The translations under genes and the position numbers were made by a program. From Bradyrhizobium sp. CSS354 (GTDB lineage: Bacteria > Pseudomonadota > Alphaproteobacteria > Rhizobiales > Xanthobacteraceae): DNA of 64,000 nucleotides. Where the stretch lies: assembly GCF_029051725.1 (NCBI RefSeq), contig NZ_JAACFU010000003.1, positions 372,001 through 436,000 on the forward strand, read 5' to 3'. Within the stretch, counting starts at the first letter, position 1. The number at the start of each line of letters is the position of its first letter. A model generated the notes under the pieces. That model was not told the origin of the DNA. It saw nothing but the letters and a program-made list of their open reading frames with translations, and did not search any database. This document shows, one piece after another, positions 37,809 to 47,658 of this stretch.

Positions 37809-38201
37809 CTACAACGTCGCGCGCTGCTTGTCTCGCCCGACGGGCCCGTAAAGCCCCATCCCGGAGGGAATGGGAAGGCGCTGGGACTCAGGCCTTGCTG
37901 CGGCCGCCTGGGCCCGGAGATCAGCCAGCTCGCTTCGCGCGGCCCGGGCATCCGCGTCATGCCGGCGCGCCGCACGCCGCCAGTGCCGCTGGCCGAACCA
38001 GACGGCACAACCGCCCGCGAGGACCCCGAGCGCAGCCACCACGATCAGGAGCAGGAACAGCGGCAGCGTGACCGAGAATGACGGGTCGTTGGAAACGAAG
38101 GGATCGAACGAGACCGTGACGAATTGCCGGTTGGCGACGGCAAAGACCATCAGGATCAGGCCCAGCGGAATCACGACCAACGCGGTCAGGAATTTTCGCA
38201 T
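37809..38201 (-). CDS. lapA: LapA-domain inner-membrane protein (DUF1049)
   Basis: 130 residues with two predicted membrane helices (about 2-22, KFLTALVVIPLGLILMVFAV, and about 42-65, LPLFLLLIVVAALGVLAGGC) joined by a short loop ANRQFVTVSFDPF, the pattern of the LapA/YciS family. A cytoplasmic coiled segment rich in Arg and Ala follows. In E. coli LapA with LapB controls LpxC turnover and LPS synthesis. No lapB is adjacent here. It lies just after ihfB, the common alphaproteobacterial order. Confidence 0.85.
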   Translation of the reverse strand: MRKFLTALVVIPLGLILMVFAVANRQFVTVSFDPFVSNDPSFSVTLPLFLLLIVVAALGVLAGGCAVWFGQRHWRRAARRHDADARAARSELADLRAQAAAARPESQRLPIPSGMGLYGPVGRDKQRATL

Positions 38202-38272
38202 CTCGGCTCGCTCGCCTTGAATCAAGCTTGCGGCCGCATCGCGCGCGGCCGCGGGAAACCCTGAGGTGGACC

Positions 38273-38578
38273 TCAGTCTGGCGCGCCTGGATCCGGGTGG
38301 TCGCGATTCAGCCGTTCGCGCATTTCCTTGCCGGTCTTGAAGAACGGAACGCTCTTCTGATCGACAGGTACATGGGCGCCGGTGCGCGGATTGCGCCCTG
38401 CGCGCGCAGGGCGATGCTTGACCGAGAAGGCACCGAAGCCGCGCAACTCGACGCGGTCACCGCGCGCGAGAGCCGCTACGATCTCTTCGAGAATCGCATT
38501 CACAATGTTCTCGACATCCCGCTGGTACAGATGCGGGTTGTGCTCGGCGATACGCTGAACAAGTTCGGATTTGATCAT
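38273..38578 (-). CDS. ihfB: Integration host factor beta subunit IhfB
   Basis: Nucleoid protein of the HU/IHF family that bends DNA sharply as a dimer with IhfA and assists sigma-54 promoters and recombination. 101 residues starting [17 protein letters not shown]. The family signature [12 protein letters not shown] with its Pro intercalation arm and [10 protein letters not shown] are present. The sequence is of the beta (HimD) type. Upstream is sppA, downstream lapA. Confidence 0.95.
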   Translation of the reverse strand: MIKSELVQRIAEHNPHLYQRDVENIVNAILEEIVAALARGDRVELRGFGAFSVKHRPARAGRNPRTGAHVPVDQKSVPFFKTGKEMRERLNRDHPDPGAPD

Positions 38579-38750
38579 CGAGAGATAGGACCCGGGAGCG
38601 TGCGGACGACCATTTCCGTGAAAATACCGTGATCTGTCAAGACGCTAAATGAAGGTTGAGCGTCGTGAAAATACGTGACAAATGCCGAAAAAGCGGGCTG
38701 GCCCTGCACGCGCCGAACGGGAAAAACCTCTGAGGCTCGCCCGGCGCCGG

Positions 38751-39731
38751 TCAGTTCGATGCCGCCGGCTGCCACAAAGCCAGCATTCCATCCATTCCAA
38801 GCCGATCGACCGCCTGCACGACGCCGGTTTGTCCGATTTGATGCGCAATCGAGCCTAAACCCAGTGCTTCCAGCGTGACTGCGGCCGCCGTCTTGAGGAA
38901 CGGCAGATCGCTGAAGCGCGGCTGCAGCTTGTAATCGCGCACGGAGAGCCCCTTCTTGACGCCCTTCTGCTCGACCAGCCAGGTCACGGCGGTCTTCTCG
39001 TCGCCGATCTGATCGATCAGCTTGAGATCGATCGCCTGGCGTCCGGTGAAGACACGGCCATCAACCACTTTCTCGAGCTGCGTGTCATCCATGCCACGCC
39101 GGTCCTTCACCAATCCCTTGAACCAGGCGTAGGAATCCTTCACCAGCGCATCGAGCGCGGCCCGTGCCTCGGGGCTGGTTGGCTCAAAACCGTTGGGCGC
39201 GGCCTTCAGCGGCGTGGATTTTACCTCCTCGACCTTGACGCCGACGGTCTTCAACAGCTCCGAGACGTTCGGAAACTGGAACAGCACGCCGATCGAGCCG
39301 ACCAGCGAGCTCTGCTGGGCGATGATGTGATCGCTGGCGATCGCGGTGATGTAGCCGCCGGAGGCGGCGAGGCCTTCGACGACCACGACGAGCGGCTTCT
39401 TTGCCTTCAGCCGTACAAGCGAATCATAGAGCTGCTCGGAGCCGGCGGTGGTGCCGCCCGGCGAATTGATGTGAACGATGACGGCGGCAGCCTGCGAATT
39501 TTCCAACCGCTCGAGCGCCTGCGTGCGATCGGAATCGCTGCGGATCAGGCCGTCAATCTGGACCCGAGCGATCGAGCCGGCGGACGCGAACGTGCCGCGC
39601 GCACCCGGCGTCGCGACCAGCGCGAAGCCTGCGATCGCCGCGATCGCGATCAGCGCGGCCAATACGCGCCAGAACGTCAGCTTGCGGCGGATCCTGCGGC
39701 GATCGACGATGATGTCCGAATCGAGCGACAT
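38751..39731 (-). CDS. sppA: Signal peptide peptidase SppA (short type)
   Basis: Membrane-anchored serine protease that degrades released signal peptides. 326 residues from the ATG at 39731, preceded by GGAG. A membrane helix near the N-terminus (about 20-42, FWRVLAALIAIAAIAGFALV) is followed by the ClpP-fold core with HINSPGGTTAGSE, nucleophile Ser124 (LAASGGYITAIASD) and general base Lys176 (STPLKAAPNGF). It is the 36-kDa type with one domain. Located between rpsA and ihfB. Confidence 0.94.
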   Translation of the reverse strand: MSLDSDIIVDRRRIRRKLTFWRVLAALIAIAAIAGFALVATPGARGTFASAGSIARVQIDGLIRSDSDRTQALERLENSQAAAVIVHINSPGGTTAGSEQLYDSLVRLKAKKPLVVVVEGLAASGGYITAIASDHIIAQQSSLVGSIGVLFQFPNVSELLKTVGVKVEEVKSTPLKAAPNGFEPTSPEARAALDALVKDSYAWFKGLVKDRRGMDDTQLEKVVDGRVFTGRQAIDLKLIDQIGDEKTAVTWLVEQKGVKKGLSVRDYKLQPRFSDLPFLKTAAAVTLEALGLGSIAHQIGQTGVVQAVDRLGMDGMLALWQPAASN

Positions 39732-39873
39732 CTCAATATCTCCAAATGAAAGGCCAAGCGCGTTGTGCCGTCGCAGCGTCACCATTGGCTTATCTGGATA
39801 CATCAATTGCGGCGCAATTAGAAGAAAACAAGGCCGCTAGCGGCATGGGCCACGACGTAGCGACACACTCATT

Positions 39874-39918
39874 GTCGTCCCGGCCTAGTGCGCAATTGCG
39901 CACGGGGGCCGGGACGAC
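39874..39918. repeat. Palindromic repeat with family-B ends
   Basis: GTCGTCCCGGCC at one end and GGCCGGGACGAC at the other, with an inner perfect palindrome GTGCGCAATTGCGCAC. Its ends match those of the element at 2976-3118. It lies just beyond the rpsA terminator. Confidence 0.8.
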
Positions 39919-39927
39919 GATAGCAAC

Positions 39928-39956
39928 AAAAAAGCCCCGGCTCGCGCCGGGGCTTT
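39928..39956 (-). terminator. Rho-independent terminator of rpsA
   Basis: On the minus strand an 11-base stem AAAGCCCCGGC / GCCGGGGCTTT with a 4-base loop is followed by a run of T. It lies 25 bases after the rpsA stop. Confidence 0.92.
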
Positions 39957-39980
39957 GATGCAGTGAAACCTGCGTTTCGC

Positions 39981-41687
39981 TTACTTGGTGTCGCGGTTCT
40001 TGAGCGCGGTGCCGAGGATGTCGCCGAGCGTCGCTCCCGAATCGGAGGAGCCGTATTGCGCGATGGCTTCCTTCTCTTCGGCGACTTCGAGCGCCTTGAT
40101 CGACACCTGGACCTTGCGGGCCTTCTTGTCGAACTGGATCACGCGGGCATCGACCTTCTCGCCGACGGCGAAGCGTTCGGCGCGCTGATCGTTGCGGTCA
40201 CGGGCAAGCTCCGAGCGCTTCACGAACGTGGTGAAGTCGGTACCGGTGATCTTCACCTCGATGCCGCTCTCCTTCACTTCGATCACTTCGCAGGTCACTA
40301 CCGCGCCCTTCTTGACATCGCCCGGCTCGGCGAAGGGGTCGCCTTCAAGCTGTTTGATTCCAAGAGAAATGCGCTCCTTCTCGACGTCCACATCGAGCAC
40401 CACGGCCTTCACCATGTCGCCCTTCTTGTAGTTGTCGATCACCTGCTCGCCCGGCTGCTTCCAGTCGAGGTCGGAGAGATGGACCATGCCGTCGACGTCG
40501 CCCTCGAGGCCCAGGAACAGACCGAACTCGGTCTTGTTCTTGACCTCGCCCTCGACCGTCGAACCGGTCGGGTGACCTTCGACGAAGACCTCCCACGGGT
40601 TGCGCATGGTCTGCTTGAGGCCGAGCGAGATGCGGCGCTTGACGGAATCGACTTCCAGCACCTGCACTTCGACTTCCTGCGAGGTCGAAACGATCTTGCC
40701 GGGGTGCATGTTCTTCTTGGTCCACGACATCTCGGAGACGTGGATCAGGCCCTCGATGCCCGGCTCGAGCTCGACGAACGCGCCGTAGTCGGTGATGTTG
40801 GTGACGCGACCGGTGAAGCGGGCACCCAGCGGGTACTTGGCTTCGATGCCCTGCCACGGATCGTCCAGCAGCTGCTTCATGCCCAGCGAGATGCGGTGCG
40901 TCTCGTGGTTGATCTTGATGATCTTGACCTTCACGGTCTGGCCGATCGAGAGCACCTCGGTCGGATGGTTGACGCGGCGCCACGCGATATCGGTGACGTG
41001 CAGCAGACCGTCGATGCCGCCGAGATCAACGAACGCACCGTAATCGGTGATGTTCTTGACCACGCCGTCGATGACCTGACCTTCTTCGAGGTTCTGCACC
41101 AGCTCCTGACGCTGCTCGGCGCGGGTCTCTTCGAGAACCGTGCGGCGCGACACCACGATGTTGCCGCGGCGACGGTCCATCTTGAGGATCTGGAACGGCT
41201 GCGAGTTGTTCATCAGCGGCGCAACGTCGCGGATCGGACGGATGTCGACCTGGGAGCGCGGCAAGAAGGCCACGGCACCGTCGAGGTCGACGGTGAAGCC
41301 GCCCTTGACCTGGTTGAAGATGACGCCGTTGACCTTCTCGTTGTTCTGGAAGGCCTTCTCGAGCTTGCCCCAGCTCTCTTCGCGGCGCGCCTTGTCGCGC
41401 GACAGCACGGCTTCGCCGAGGGCGTTCTCGATCCGGTCGAGGAATACTTCCACCTCGTCGCCGACCTTGAGCTCGCTGTCACGGCCGGGGCCGGAAAATT
41501 CGCGCAGGGCAACGCGGCCCTCGGTCTTCAGGCCGACGTCGATGACGGCCATGTCCTTTTCGATTGCAACAACCTTGCCCTTGATGACGGAGCTTTCCTG
41601 CAGGTTGCCGCCTGCGAAGGACTCGTCGAGCATCGCGGCGAAATCGTCGCGCGACGGGCTATAGGTATCAGCAGAAGTCGAAGCCAT
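39981..41687 (-). CDS. rpsA: 30S ribosomal protein S1
   Basis: mRNA-binding ribosomal protein with six S1 (OB-fold) repeats. 568 residues from the ATG at 41687 (MASTSADTYSPSRDD), which has GGAG upstream. Repeats are recognisable from VIKGKVVAIEKDMAVIDVGL (about 34) through three close copies with NITDYGAFVDL, NITDYGAFVEL and NKTEFGLFLGL. Longer upstream reading is excluded by lack of similarity. The cmk-rpsA order is classical in bacteria. Confidence 0.98.
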   Translation of the reverse strand: MASTSADTYSPSRDDFAAMLDESFAGGNLQESSVIKGKVVAIEKDMAVIDVGLKTEGRVALREFSGPGRDSELKVGDEVEVFLDRIENALGEAVLSRDKARREESWGKLEKAFQNNEKVNGVIFNQVKGGFTVDLDGAVAFLPRSQVDIRPIRDVAPLMNNSQPFQILKMDRRRGNIVVSRRTVLEETRAEQRQELVQNLEEGQVIDGVVKNITDYGAFVDLGGIDGLLHVTDIAWRRVNHPTEVLSIGQTVKVKIIKINHETHRISLGMKQLLDDPWQGIEAKYPLGARFTGRVTNITDYGAFVELEPGIEGLIHVSEMSWTKKNMHPGKIVSTSQEVEVQVLEVDSVKRRISLGLKQTMRNPWEVFVEGHPTGSTVEGEVKNKTEFGLFLGLEGDVDGMVHLSDLDWKQPGEQVIDNYKKGDMVKAVVLDVDVEKERISLGIKQLEGDPFAEPGDVKKGAVVTCEVIEVKESGIEVKITGTDFTTFVKRSELARDRNDQRAERFAVGEKVDARVIQFDKKARKVQVSIKALEVAEEKEAIAQYGSSDSGATLGDILGTALKNRDTK

Positions 41688-41953
41688 TTGTTCTCCAGTT
41701 GCGGATGTCGTGCCGGCCGTTGGGTTCTTGGGCGCATCGTACGCGCAGTGTCGGAAGGTCCGCAGAACCTTCGAGCGACCGCTCGCTGCTCCGACCTGGA
41801 GGCGGAACAGCGGGAGCGGGCCGGCTGAGGCCCGCGCGTTCGATACGTGGAAATCTTTTGTCCGGAGCCTGGATCGCGTCGGCCCCAAGCAGGGACCGAG
41901 AGTATCGACCTCAAAGAGCGGGAGCGGGCGCTTCCTCCAATGACGGCAGCGGC

Positions 41954-42592
41954 TTAACCCCGCGACCGGCCCGCTCGGACGGCCTCGATAATGTCGATGG
42001 CGGCCCGGACGCCGCCTTCTATATCCAGTTGGGAGTTATCTAGCAAGTAAGCATCCGCGGCCGGCTTCAGGGGCGCGATCGCCCGGTTCTTGTCGCGTTC
42101 GTCGCGCTGGATGATGTCGGCGAGCACGGCCGCCTCGTCGGCCTCCTCGCCCCGCGCCTTGGCCTCCATGGTCCGGCGGCGGGCGCGGACCTTGGGGTCG
42201 GCGACGACGAAGATTTTCACGTCGGCATGGGGGCAGATCACGGTTCCAATATCCCGGCCATCGAGCACGGCGCCGGGCGGGTCGGCGGCGAATTGCCGCT
42301 GAAAACTGACCAGGGCCTCGCGCACCCTGGGGATCGCCGAGACGATGGAGGCGCCCTCGCCGGCCTTCTGGGTCTTCAGGGCGGGATTGCCGAACTTTTC
42401 GGGATCGAGTTCCAGCGCCGCGGCGACCGCCGCCGCCTCGTCCCGGAGATCATGCCCGGACTGCATCAGGGAATAGGCCACCGCGCGATAGATCACGCCG
42501 GTATCAAGATGACGGTAGCCGTAATGATGGGCAAGACGCTTGCCGAGCGTGCCCTTGCCCGACGCCGCGGGCCCGTCGATAGCGATGATCAT
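41954..42592 (-). CDS. cmk: Cytidylate kinase Cmk
   Basis: Phosphorylates CMP and dCMP with ATP. 212 residues. P-loop [17 protein letters not shown] (5-21), [12 protein letters not shown] for CMP binding, and [19 protein letters not shown] are the family motifs. Its ATG overlaps the aroA stop (ATGA). The 266 bases before rpsA hold no recognisable gene and probably carry the rpsA promoter. Confidence 0.97.
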   Translation of the reverse strand: MIIAIDGPAASGKGTLGKRLAHHYGYRHLDTGVIYRAVAYSLMQSGHDLRDEAAAVAAALELDPEKFGNPALKTQKAGEGASIVSAIPRVREALVSFQRQFAADPPGAVLDGRDIGTVICPHADVKIFVVADPKVRARRRTMEAKARGEEADEAAVLADIIQRDERDKNRAIAPLKPAADAYLLDNSQLDIEGGVRAAIDIIEAVRAGRSRG

Positions 42593-43926
42593 GAAAACTC
42601 GGCCCCAAGCGAACGCATCATCGGGATGAAATCCGGAAAACTGGTGGCGATGAAGGCGGTGTCATCGACGGTCACGGGCTGGTCAGAGGCGCAGCCCATC
42701 ACCAGCGCGGACATCGCGATGCGATGGTCCATGTGGGTGGCCACAACGCCGCCGCCGGGAACGTGGCCGCGGCCTTCGACGATCAAATCATCGCCGGAGA
42801 CCTCGACCTTGACGCCGTTGACACGGAGCATCGCGGCAGTAGCTTCGAGACGGTCGGATTCCTTGACGCGCAGCTCCTGGAGGCCGCGCATGATGGTCGT
42901 GCCCTCGGCGAAGGCGGCCGCCACCGCCAGCACCAGATATTCGTCGATCATCGACGGAGCGCGCTCCGGCGGCACTTCGACACCGCGCAGTTTCGAGGCG
43001 CGTACGCGCAGCTTCGCCATCGGCTCGCCGGCGTCGCCGCGAACTTCGCTTTCCTCGATCGAGGCACCCATTTCGCGCAGCGTGGTGAAAAGACCGGTCC
43101 GCAGCGGATTGGTCATGACATCGGACAGGACGATTTCGGAGCCTTCGACGATCAGCGCAGCAACCACGGGGAACGCCGCCGACGAGGGATCGGCGGGCAC
43201 GACGACATTGGCGCCATGCAGCTCCGGCTGGCCCACGAGCGTGATACGGCGGCCGTGCTGACCTTCCTGCACCGAGGTGATCTCGGCGCCGAAATGCTTG
43301 AGCATCAGCTCCGTGTGGTCGCGACTGGCCTCGGTTTCGATGACGGTCGTGGTGCCCGGCGCAGCCAGGCCCGCGAGCAGCACGGCGGATTTGATCTGGG
43401 CCGAGGCGACAGGCGTCTTGTAGGTGATCGGCAGCGGATCGCGCGCACCCTGGACAGTCAGCGGCAAACGGCCGCCCTCGCCGCCGGAGACGACCTTCGC
43501 ACCCATCTTTTCCAGCGGGTCCAGAATCCGGCGCATGGGCCGGCTCCGCAGCGAGGCATCGCCGTCGAAAATCGCAGAGATCGGGCAGCCCGCAACGGCG
43601 CCCATGACGAGCCGGCAGCCGGTGCCGGAGTTGCCGAAATCCAGCGGCGCTTTGGGCTCCGCAAAGCCTGCGACACCCACGCCGTTCACCTTCCAGGCGA
43701 AATCCCCGGTGCGTTCGACCCTGGCGCCGAGCGCCTGCATGGATTTGGCGGTGTTAAGGACGTCCTCGCCCTCCAGGAGGCCCGAAATCCGCGTCTCTCC
43801 CACCGCGAGCGCGCCGAGGATGAGGGCGCGGTGGGAGATCGACTTGTCTCCGGGCACCCTTACTTTCCCGGTCAGGGGACCGCTGGCGCGCGACTGGAGC
43901 GGCGTCGGCTTGTCGGAATCGGTCAA
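42589..43926 (-). CDS. aroA: EPSP synthase AroA, class II type
   Basis: Transfers enolpyruvyl from PEP to shikimate-3-phosphate in aromatic amino-acid synthesis. 445 residues. The [17 protein letters not shown] motif gives Lys28. [39 protein letters not shown] and [11 protein letters not shown] resemble the class II (CP4-like) enzymes of rhizobia. At the position of CP4 Ala100, which underlies glyphosate tolerance, this protein has Gly101, as in sensitive enzymes. First gene of aroA-cmk-(rpsA). Confidence 0.96.
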   Translation of the reverse strand: MTDSDKPTPLQSRASGPLTGKVRVPGDKSISHRALILGALAVGETRISGLLEGEDVLNTAKSMQALGARVERTGDFAWKVNGVGVAGFAEPKAPLDFGNSGTGCRLVMGAVAGCPISAIFDGDASLRSRPMRRILDPLEKMGAKVVSGGEGGRLPLTVQGARDPLPITYKTPVASAQIKSAVLLAGLAAPGTTTVIETEASRDHTELMLKHFGAEITSVQEGQHGRRITLVGQPELHGANVVVPADPSSAAFPVVAALIVEGSEIVLSDVMTNPLRTGLFTTLREMGASIEESEVRGDAGEPMAKLRVRASKLRGVEVPPERAPSMIDEYLVLAVAAAFAEGTTIMRGLQELRVKESDRLEATAAMLRVNGVKVEVSGDDLIVEGRGHVPGGGVVATHMDHRIAMSALVMGCASDQPVTVDDTAFIATSFPDFIPMMRSLGAEFS

Positions 43927-44098
43927 GTTTGTGTCCTTGGATAGGCCCGAAACGTCCCTGTGGGACTCGCGGGGCAGGTATCACATGGTCTCCCCGCCGT
44001 CACGGGCATGTCGTTCTCCCGCAATGCGCTATTGACAGCGGGCCGCCAACTAGCCAAGTGAAGCACCGCTTTTCAGACATTTCCAGGATTCCTCTGCC

Positions 44099-44509
44099 GT
44101 GGCCAAGTCCGAACTCGGAACTAAACGTATTTGCCCGACCACGGGCAAAAAGTTCTATGACCTCAACAAGAATCCGGTGATCTCGCCCTATACCGGTGAA
44201 GTCGTGCCGATCGCGCCCATCGCGCCGGCTCGCGCGCCCCGTGGCGCCGAAGCTCGCCACGCAGCCGCTGCCGCCGACGCCACGCCGGAGCCGGCGGAGG
44301 TCGAGGAGGTCTCGCTCGAGGAGGCCGATGCCGAGGAGAACACCGGCAAGGTCAAGGCCGTTGTGCCCGAATCCGAGGACGACATCGAAGTCGATGAGAC
44401 CATCGAGGACGATGACGACGATGATTCGACCTTTATCGCCGACGACGAAGAAGGCGATGAGGACGTCACCGACATCATTGGTGATGTCGGCGGTGACGAA
44501 GAGACTTGA
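44099..44509 (+). CDS. FYDLN-acid domain protein (TIGR02300 family)
   Basis: 136 residues starting at a GTG. The conserved N-terminus KSELGTKRICPTTGKKFYDL gives the family its name; the pair Cys/Thr-Gly-Lys-Lys-Phe-Tyr-Asp-Leu-Asn is followed by PVISPYTGEVVP. The rest is strongly acidic, with runs of Asp and Glu (DDDDDDSTF, EEGDEDV). The family is restricted to alphaproteobacteria and its function is unknown. It is divergent from aroA and precedes the tRNA-Ala gene. Confidence 0.9.
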   Translation: MAKSELGTKRICPTTGKKFYDLNKNPVISPYTGEVVPIAPIAPARAPRGAEARHAAAAADATPEPAEVEEVSLEEADAEENTGKVKAVVPESEDDIEVDETIEDDDDDDSTFIADDEEGDEDVTDIIGDVGGDEET

Positions 44510-44575
44510 GATAATTCCAGAACTGTGGTTCTGGGTCTTTCCCGACGCGTCGCCCAAGGCGCGTCGGACAGTTAA

Positions 44576-44651
<76 letters not shown>

Positions 44652-44722
44652 GCCTTCGCTCGCTTCGCGAGCTACGGCTGGGCAAGCCCGGGAAGTCCCT
44701 CGTAGCGAAGTGAGCGAAGGCT
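44652..44722. repeat. Inverted repeat abutting the tRNA-Ala 3' end
   Basis: GCCTTCGCTCGCTTCGCG directly after the tRNA CCA and CGTAGCGAAGTGAGCGAAGG at 44701-44720 are inverted copies with one or two mismatches. It lies between the tRNA and a small GIY-YIG gene. Confidence 0.75.
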
Positions 44723-44811
44723 GTCCCGCCATAGCCCGCAGGGCGACGGCGGACGAGGCAAGCATCTCGAGGCTCCCGGGAACTGCTATCCTGCCCTCGG
44801 GAGGAAGCGGA

Positions 44812-45048
44812 ATGAAATACGTCTACATCCTCGAAAGTCTCGACCACGAGCACTTCTATGTCGGCATCACCGACGACCTGCGGGCTCGTTTGACGAAACA
44901 TAACGCTGGCGAGGTGCCGCACACCTCAAAATATGGACCTTGGCGAATTCGCACCTATTTCGCGTTCGATGACGCCGCGCGCGCCCTCGCGTTCGAGCGC
45001 TATCTCAAATCTGGCTCTGGGCGCGCGTTCGCGAAGAAACATTTCTGA
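44812..45048 (+). CDS. Small GIY-YIG nuclease-superfamily protein
   Basis: 78 residues, a single GIY-YIG fold without other domains. It starts MKYVYILESLDHEHFYVGIT, where YVYIL and YVGIT are the YIL/YIG strand motifs. Arg in DDLRARLTKHNAG and Glu in ALAFERYLKS are the expected catalytic residues. The GGAGG at 44800-44804 is well placed. The group (UPF0213/YhbQ type) is of unsettled function. It sits next to a tRNA gene and an inverted repeat, suggesting it may travel with the repeat; this is inference. Confidence 0.85.
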   Translation: MKYVYILESLDHEHFYVGITDDLRARLTKHNAGEVPHTSKYGPWRIRTYFAFDDAARALAFERYLKSGSGRAFAKKHF

Positions 45049-45062
45049 GGGCCGAACTCCCC

Positions 45063-45524
45063 CTACTCCCCGATCACCGCATTCAACCGATCGCGCAACG
45101 CCACAATCTCATCCTTCATCGCGACCAGTTCCGAGACCGAGCAATCCGACGCTGCCAGGATCGATTGCGGCACGGCGCGGGCCTTGTCCTTCAGGGCGTG
45201 GCCCTGCGGTGTCAATGCGATCAGCACCTGACGCTCGTCTTCGCTCGAGCGCGTGCGCTTGACGAGGTGGGCGGCCTCGAGGCGCTTGAGCAGCGGCGTC
45301 AGCGTGCCCGAATCCAGGTGCAGCTTTTCGCCGATGCTTTTGACCGGCACGTCGTCGCGCTCCCACAGCACCAGCATCACCAGATATTGCGGATAGGTCA
45401 GGCCGAGCCGGTCCAGCAGCGGCTTGTAGACGCGGTTGAAGGCATGCGCGGCCGAATAGACCGCGAAGCAGATCTGGTTGTCGAGGCGCAGCGGCGCGTC
45501 CGCTGCTGAATGTTTCCGGGGCAT
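45063..45524 (-). CDS. ohrR: Organic-hydroperoxide sensor OhrR (MarR family)
   Basis: Repressor inactivated by oxidation of one N-terminal Cys. 153 residues from the ATG at 45524. Reactive Cys19 lies in [16 protein letters not shown]. The winged helix includes [22 protein letters not shown] and [14 protein letters not shown]. It is divergent from ohr, its classical target, with two candidate operators between them. Confidence 0.95.
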   Translation of the reverse strand: MPRKHSAADAPLRLDNQICFAVYSAAHAFNRVYKPLLDRLGLTYPQYLVMLVLWERDDVPVKSIGEKLHLDSGTLTPLLKRLEAAHLVKRTRSSEDERQVLIALTPQGHALKDKARAVPQSILAASDCSVSELVAMKDEIVALRDRLNAVIGE

Positions 45525-45575
45525 CGAGAATCTCACAGGACCAGCTCCATTCTGGGGCCGGCCGGCGCCACATTC

Positions 45576-45624
45576 AATTGCCAACAATTAAATGTGAGAC
45601 GCCATAATTTCAATTGTGCGCAAT
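45576..45624. promoter_or_regulatory. Two candidate OhrR operators
   Basis: Inverted repeats AATTG-CCAA-CAATT (45576-45589) and ATTG-TGCG-CAAT (45613-45624) share the form ATTG-N4-CAAT. Their centres are 36 bases apart in the ohrR/ohr intergenic region, an AT-rich stretch in an otherwise GC-rich window. Position and shape fit MarR-family operators; no binding data. Confidence 0.6.
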
Positions 45625-45676
45625 CTAATTGTTTGCGATAAGGATCGCGCCCCACCCGAAACACAGGGAGACCAAA

Positions 45677-46102
45677 ATGTCAGCGAATGTCCTCTACAAG
45701 ACCAGCGCAAAGGCCACCGGCGGCCGCGACGGCCATGCTGCGACCCTCGACGGCGCGCTCGACGTCAAGCTCACCACGCCGAAGGAGCTCGGCGGCGGAG
45801 GCGGCGCCGGCAACAATCCCGAGCAGCTGTTTACGGCGGGCTATGCCGCCTGCTTCATCGGCGCGATGAAGTTCGTGTCCTCGCAGGGCGGGCCGAAGGT
45901 TCCGGCCGACGCCTCCGTGACCTCCACCGTCGGTATCGGCCCGCGCGCGGCCGGCGGATTCGGTCTCGATATCGACCTTGCCGTCTCGCTGCCGGGCCTC
46001 GCCCGTGCGGAAGCCGAGGCGCTGGTCGAGAAGGCGCACCAAGTGTGCCCGTATTCCAACGCGACGCGCGGCAATGTCGACGTTCGCCTGACGGTCGTCT
46101 GA
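45677..46102 (+). CDS. ohr: Organic hydroperoxide resistance protein Ohr
   Basis: Thiol peroxidase that reduces organic hydroperoxides through a reactive disulfide and lipoylated partners. 141 residues from the ATG at 45677 ([19 protein letters not shown]) after GGGAG. Cys59 ([12 protein letters not shown]) and Cys124 ([12 protein letters not shown]) are the catalytic pair. Regulation by OhrR is expected from the divergent gene. Confidence 0.96.
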   Translation: MSANVLYKTSAKATGGRDGHAATLDGALDVKLTTPKELGGGGGAGNNPEQLFTAGYAACFIGAMKFVSSQGGPKVPADASVTSTVGIGPRAAGGFGLDIDLAVSLPGLARAEAEALVEKAHQVCPYSNATRGNVDVRLTVV

Positions 46103-46112
46103 TCGGTTCGGT

Positions 46113-46152
46113 GAAGCGGTTGGCCCGGGATACCCCTCGGGCCGGCCGCTTC
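46113..46152 (+). terminator. Probable terminator hairpin after ohr
   Basis: GAAGCGGTTGGCCCG and CGGGCCGGCCGCTTC form a 15-base stem with two G-T pairs. The following sequence CCCTTGATTT is only weakly T-rich. It starts 10 bases after the ohr stop. Confidence 0.6.
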
Positions 46153-46292
46153 CCTTGATTTGCCTAGCCTTCATTTGCCATGCCGCGGGATTGCGGCAAC
46201 CGGCCTGCATGACGCCCTACGCGGGAAGCCATTGCCGGCTCGGACGAACCTCGTTAGGCCTGTGATCACATCGACACAGGGGACCCGAAGGC

Positions 46293-47510
46293 ATGACTGA
46301 AGCCGTCAGTTCTGGAGCTGCCACGGGCGCAATGAGCGGCCTGCGCGTCATCGATCTCACGCGCGTGCTCGGCGGTCCCTATTGCACCCAGATCCTCGCC
46401 GACCACGGCGCCGACGTGATCAAGGTCGAGCCGCCCGCAGGCGACGAGGTGCGCGACTGGGGCCCTCCCTTCCACGAGGAAGACGCGGCCTATTTCATCG
46501 GCATCAACCGCAACAAGCGCTCGATCGGCCTCGACCTCGCCTCCGAGGGCGGCCGGACCGTGCTGCTCAAGATGCTGGAGAGCGCCGACGTCCTGATCGA
46601 GAACTTCAAGCCGGGCACGCTGGAGAAATGGGGTATCGGCAACGAGGTGTTGCGCGAAAAATTCCCGCGCCTCGTGCATTGCCGGATCTGCGGCTTCGGC
46701 GCCGACGGCCCGCGCGGCGGCAATCCCGGCTATGACGCCATCATCCAGGCCATGACCGGCATGATCGCGGCAACCGGCTCGCCCGAGAGCGGACCGATGC
46801 GGATCGGCGTGCCGCTGGTTGACATCGGCACCGGCCTCTATGCGGCGATCGGCATCTTGATGGCGCTGGCGGAACGGCAGCGCTCCGGCCAGGGCCAGTT
46901 CCTGGAGACCACGCTGTACGAGACCGGTCTGGCCATCATGCATCCGCACACCGCGAATTATTTCATGCATGGCAAGCCGCCGGCGCTCACCGGCAACGAG
47001 CATCCCAACCTCGTGCCTTATGCGATCTTCCCGACCAAGACCGACAATATCTTCATCGGCGTCGGCAATGACGGCACCTTCCGCAAGCTCGCCAAGGAGA
47101 TCGGCAAGCCCGAGCTCGGCACCGATCCGCGCTTTGCGCGCAACAAGGACCGCATCGCCAATCGCGAGGCGTTGCGGGCCGAGCTCGGCGCGGTGTTCAG
47201 CCAGCACGAGGCCGAGCCGCTGTGCAATCGCCTCCTCGCCGCGGGCCTGCCCGCAGGCCCCGTGCAGACGATCGACCAGGCGTTGACCAACCCGCACACG
47301 ATCGCGCGCGGCGATATTATCGAGAAGGATTGGTACAAGGGCGTGGCGTCGCCGATCCGGCTCGATCGCAGCAAGCCGAGCCTGCGGCGCCTGCCGCCGA
47401 AATTCAGCCAGCACGCGGCCGAGGTGCTGGGCGAATTCGGCTACTCCAGGTCCGAGATCGACGCGATGGTCGAGCAGGGCACGGTCTGCGGACCCGAGCG
47501 CAAGCGGTAG
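46293..47510 (+). CDS. CaiB/BaiF family (class III) CoA-transferase
   Basis: Moves CoA between carboxylic acids through an aspartyl-CoA intermediate. 405 residues. The catalytic Asp is Asp148 in GNPGYDAIIQAMTGMIAATG, matching formyl-CoA transferase. GLRVIDLTRVLGGPYCTQIL, RNKRSIGLDL and SADVLIENFKPGTLEKWG are family motifs. No acyl-CoA dehydrogenase or decarboxylase is adjacent, so the acid substrate (for example succinate, glutarate, formate or oxalate) is open. Confidence 0.93.
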   Translation: MTEAVSSGAATGAMSGLRVIDLTRVLGGPYCTQILADHGADVIKVEPPAGDEVRDWGPPFHEEDAAYFIGINRNKRSIGLDLASEGGRTVLLKMLESADVLIENFKPGTLEKWGIGNEVLREKFPRLVHCRICGFGADGPRGGNPGYDAIIQAMTGMIAATGSPESGPMRIGVPLVDIGTGLYAAIGILMALAERQRSGQGQFLETTLYETGLAIMHPHTANYFMHGKPPALTGNEHPNLVPYAIFPTKTDNIFIGVGNDGTFRKLAKEIGKPELGTDPRFARNKDRIANREALRAELGAVFSQHEAEPLCNRLLAAGLPAGPVQTIDQALTNPHTIARGDIIEKDWYKGVASPIRLDRSKPSLRRLPPKFSQHAAEVLGEFGYSRSEIDAMVEQGTVCGPERKR

Positions 47511-47658
47511 GGCCCTCGCCCTCCAAATCCGACGGCAATGCCGCACTGCGGCGCGGGCGCTCTGTGCACCGCGAACGGAGGACGCTGCGCGCGCGGCATT
47601 CGCCTATTTGACGGCTTCCCTTTTGCCGCGCTTGCCGCTTTCGTTTCGGCCGCTTACA

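Noticed and set aside
39963..41828. 621-codon plus-strand frame
   Set aside because: It is antisense to rpsA; high GC content removes stops from the opposite frame and the peptide has no family features.
46266..47546. 426-codon minus-strand frame
   Set aside because: Antisense shadow of the CoA-transferase gene, whose catalytic motifs are intact.
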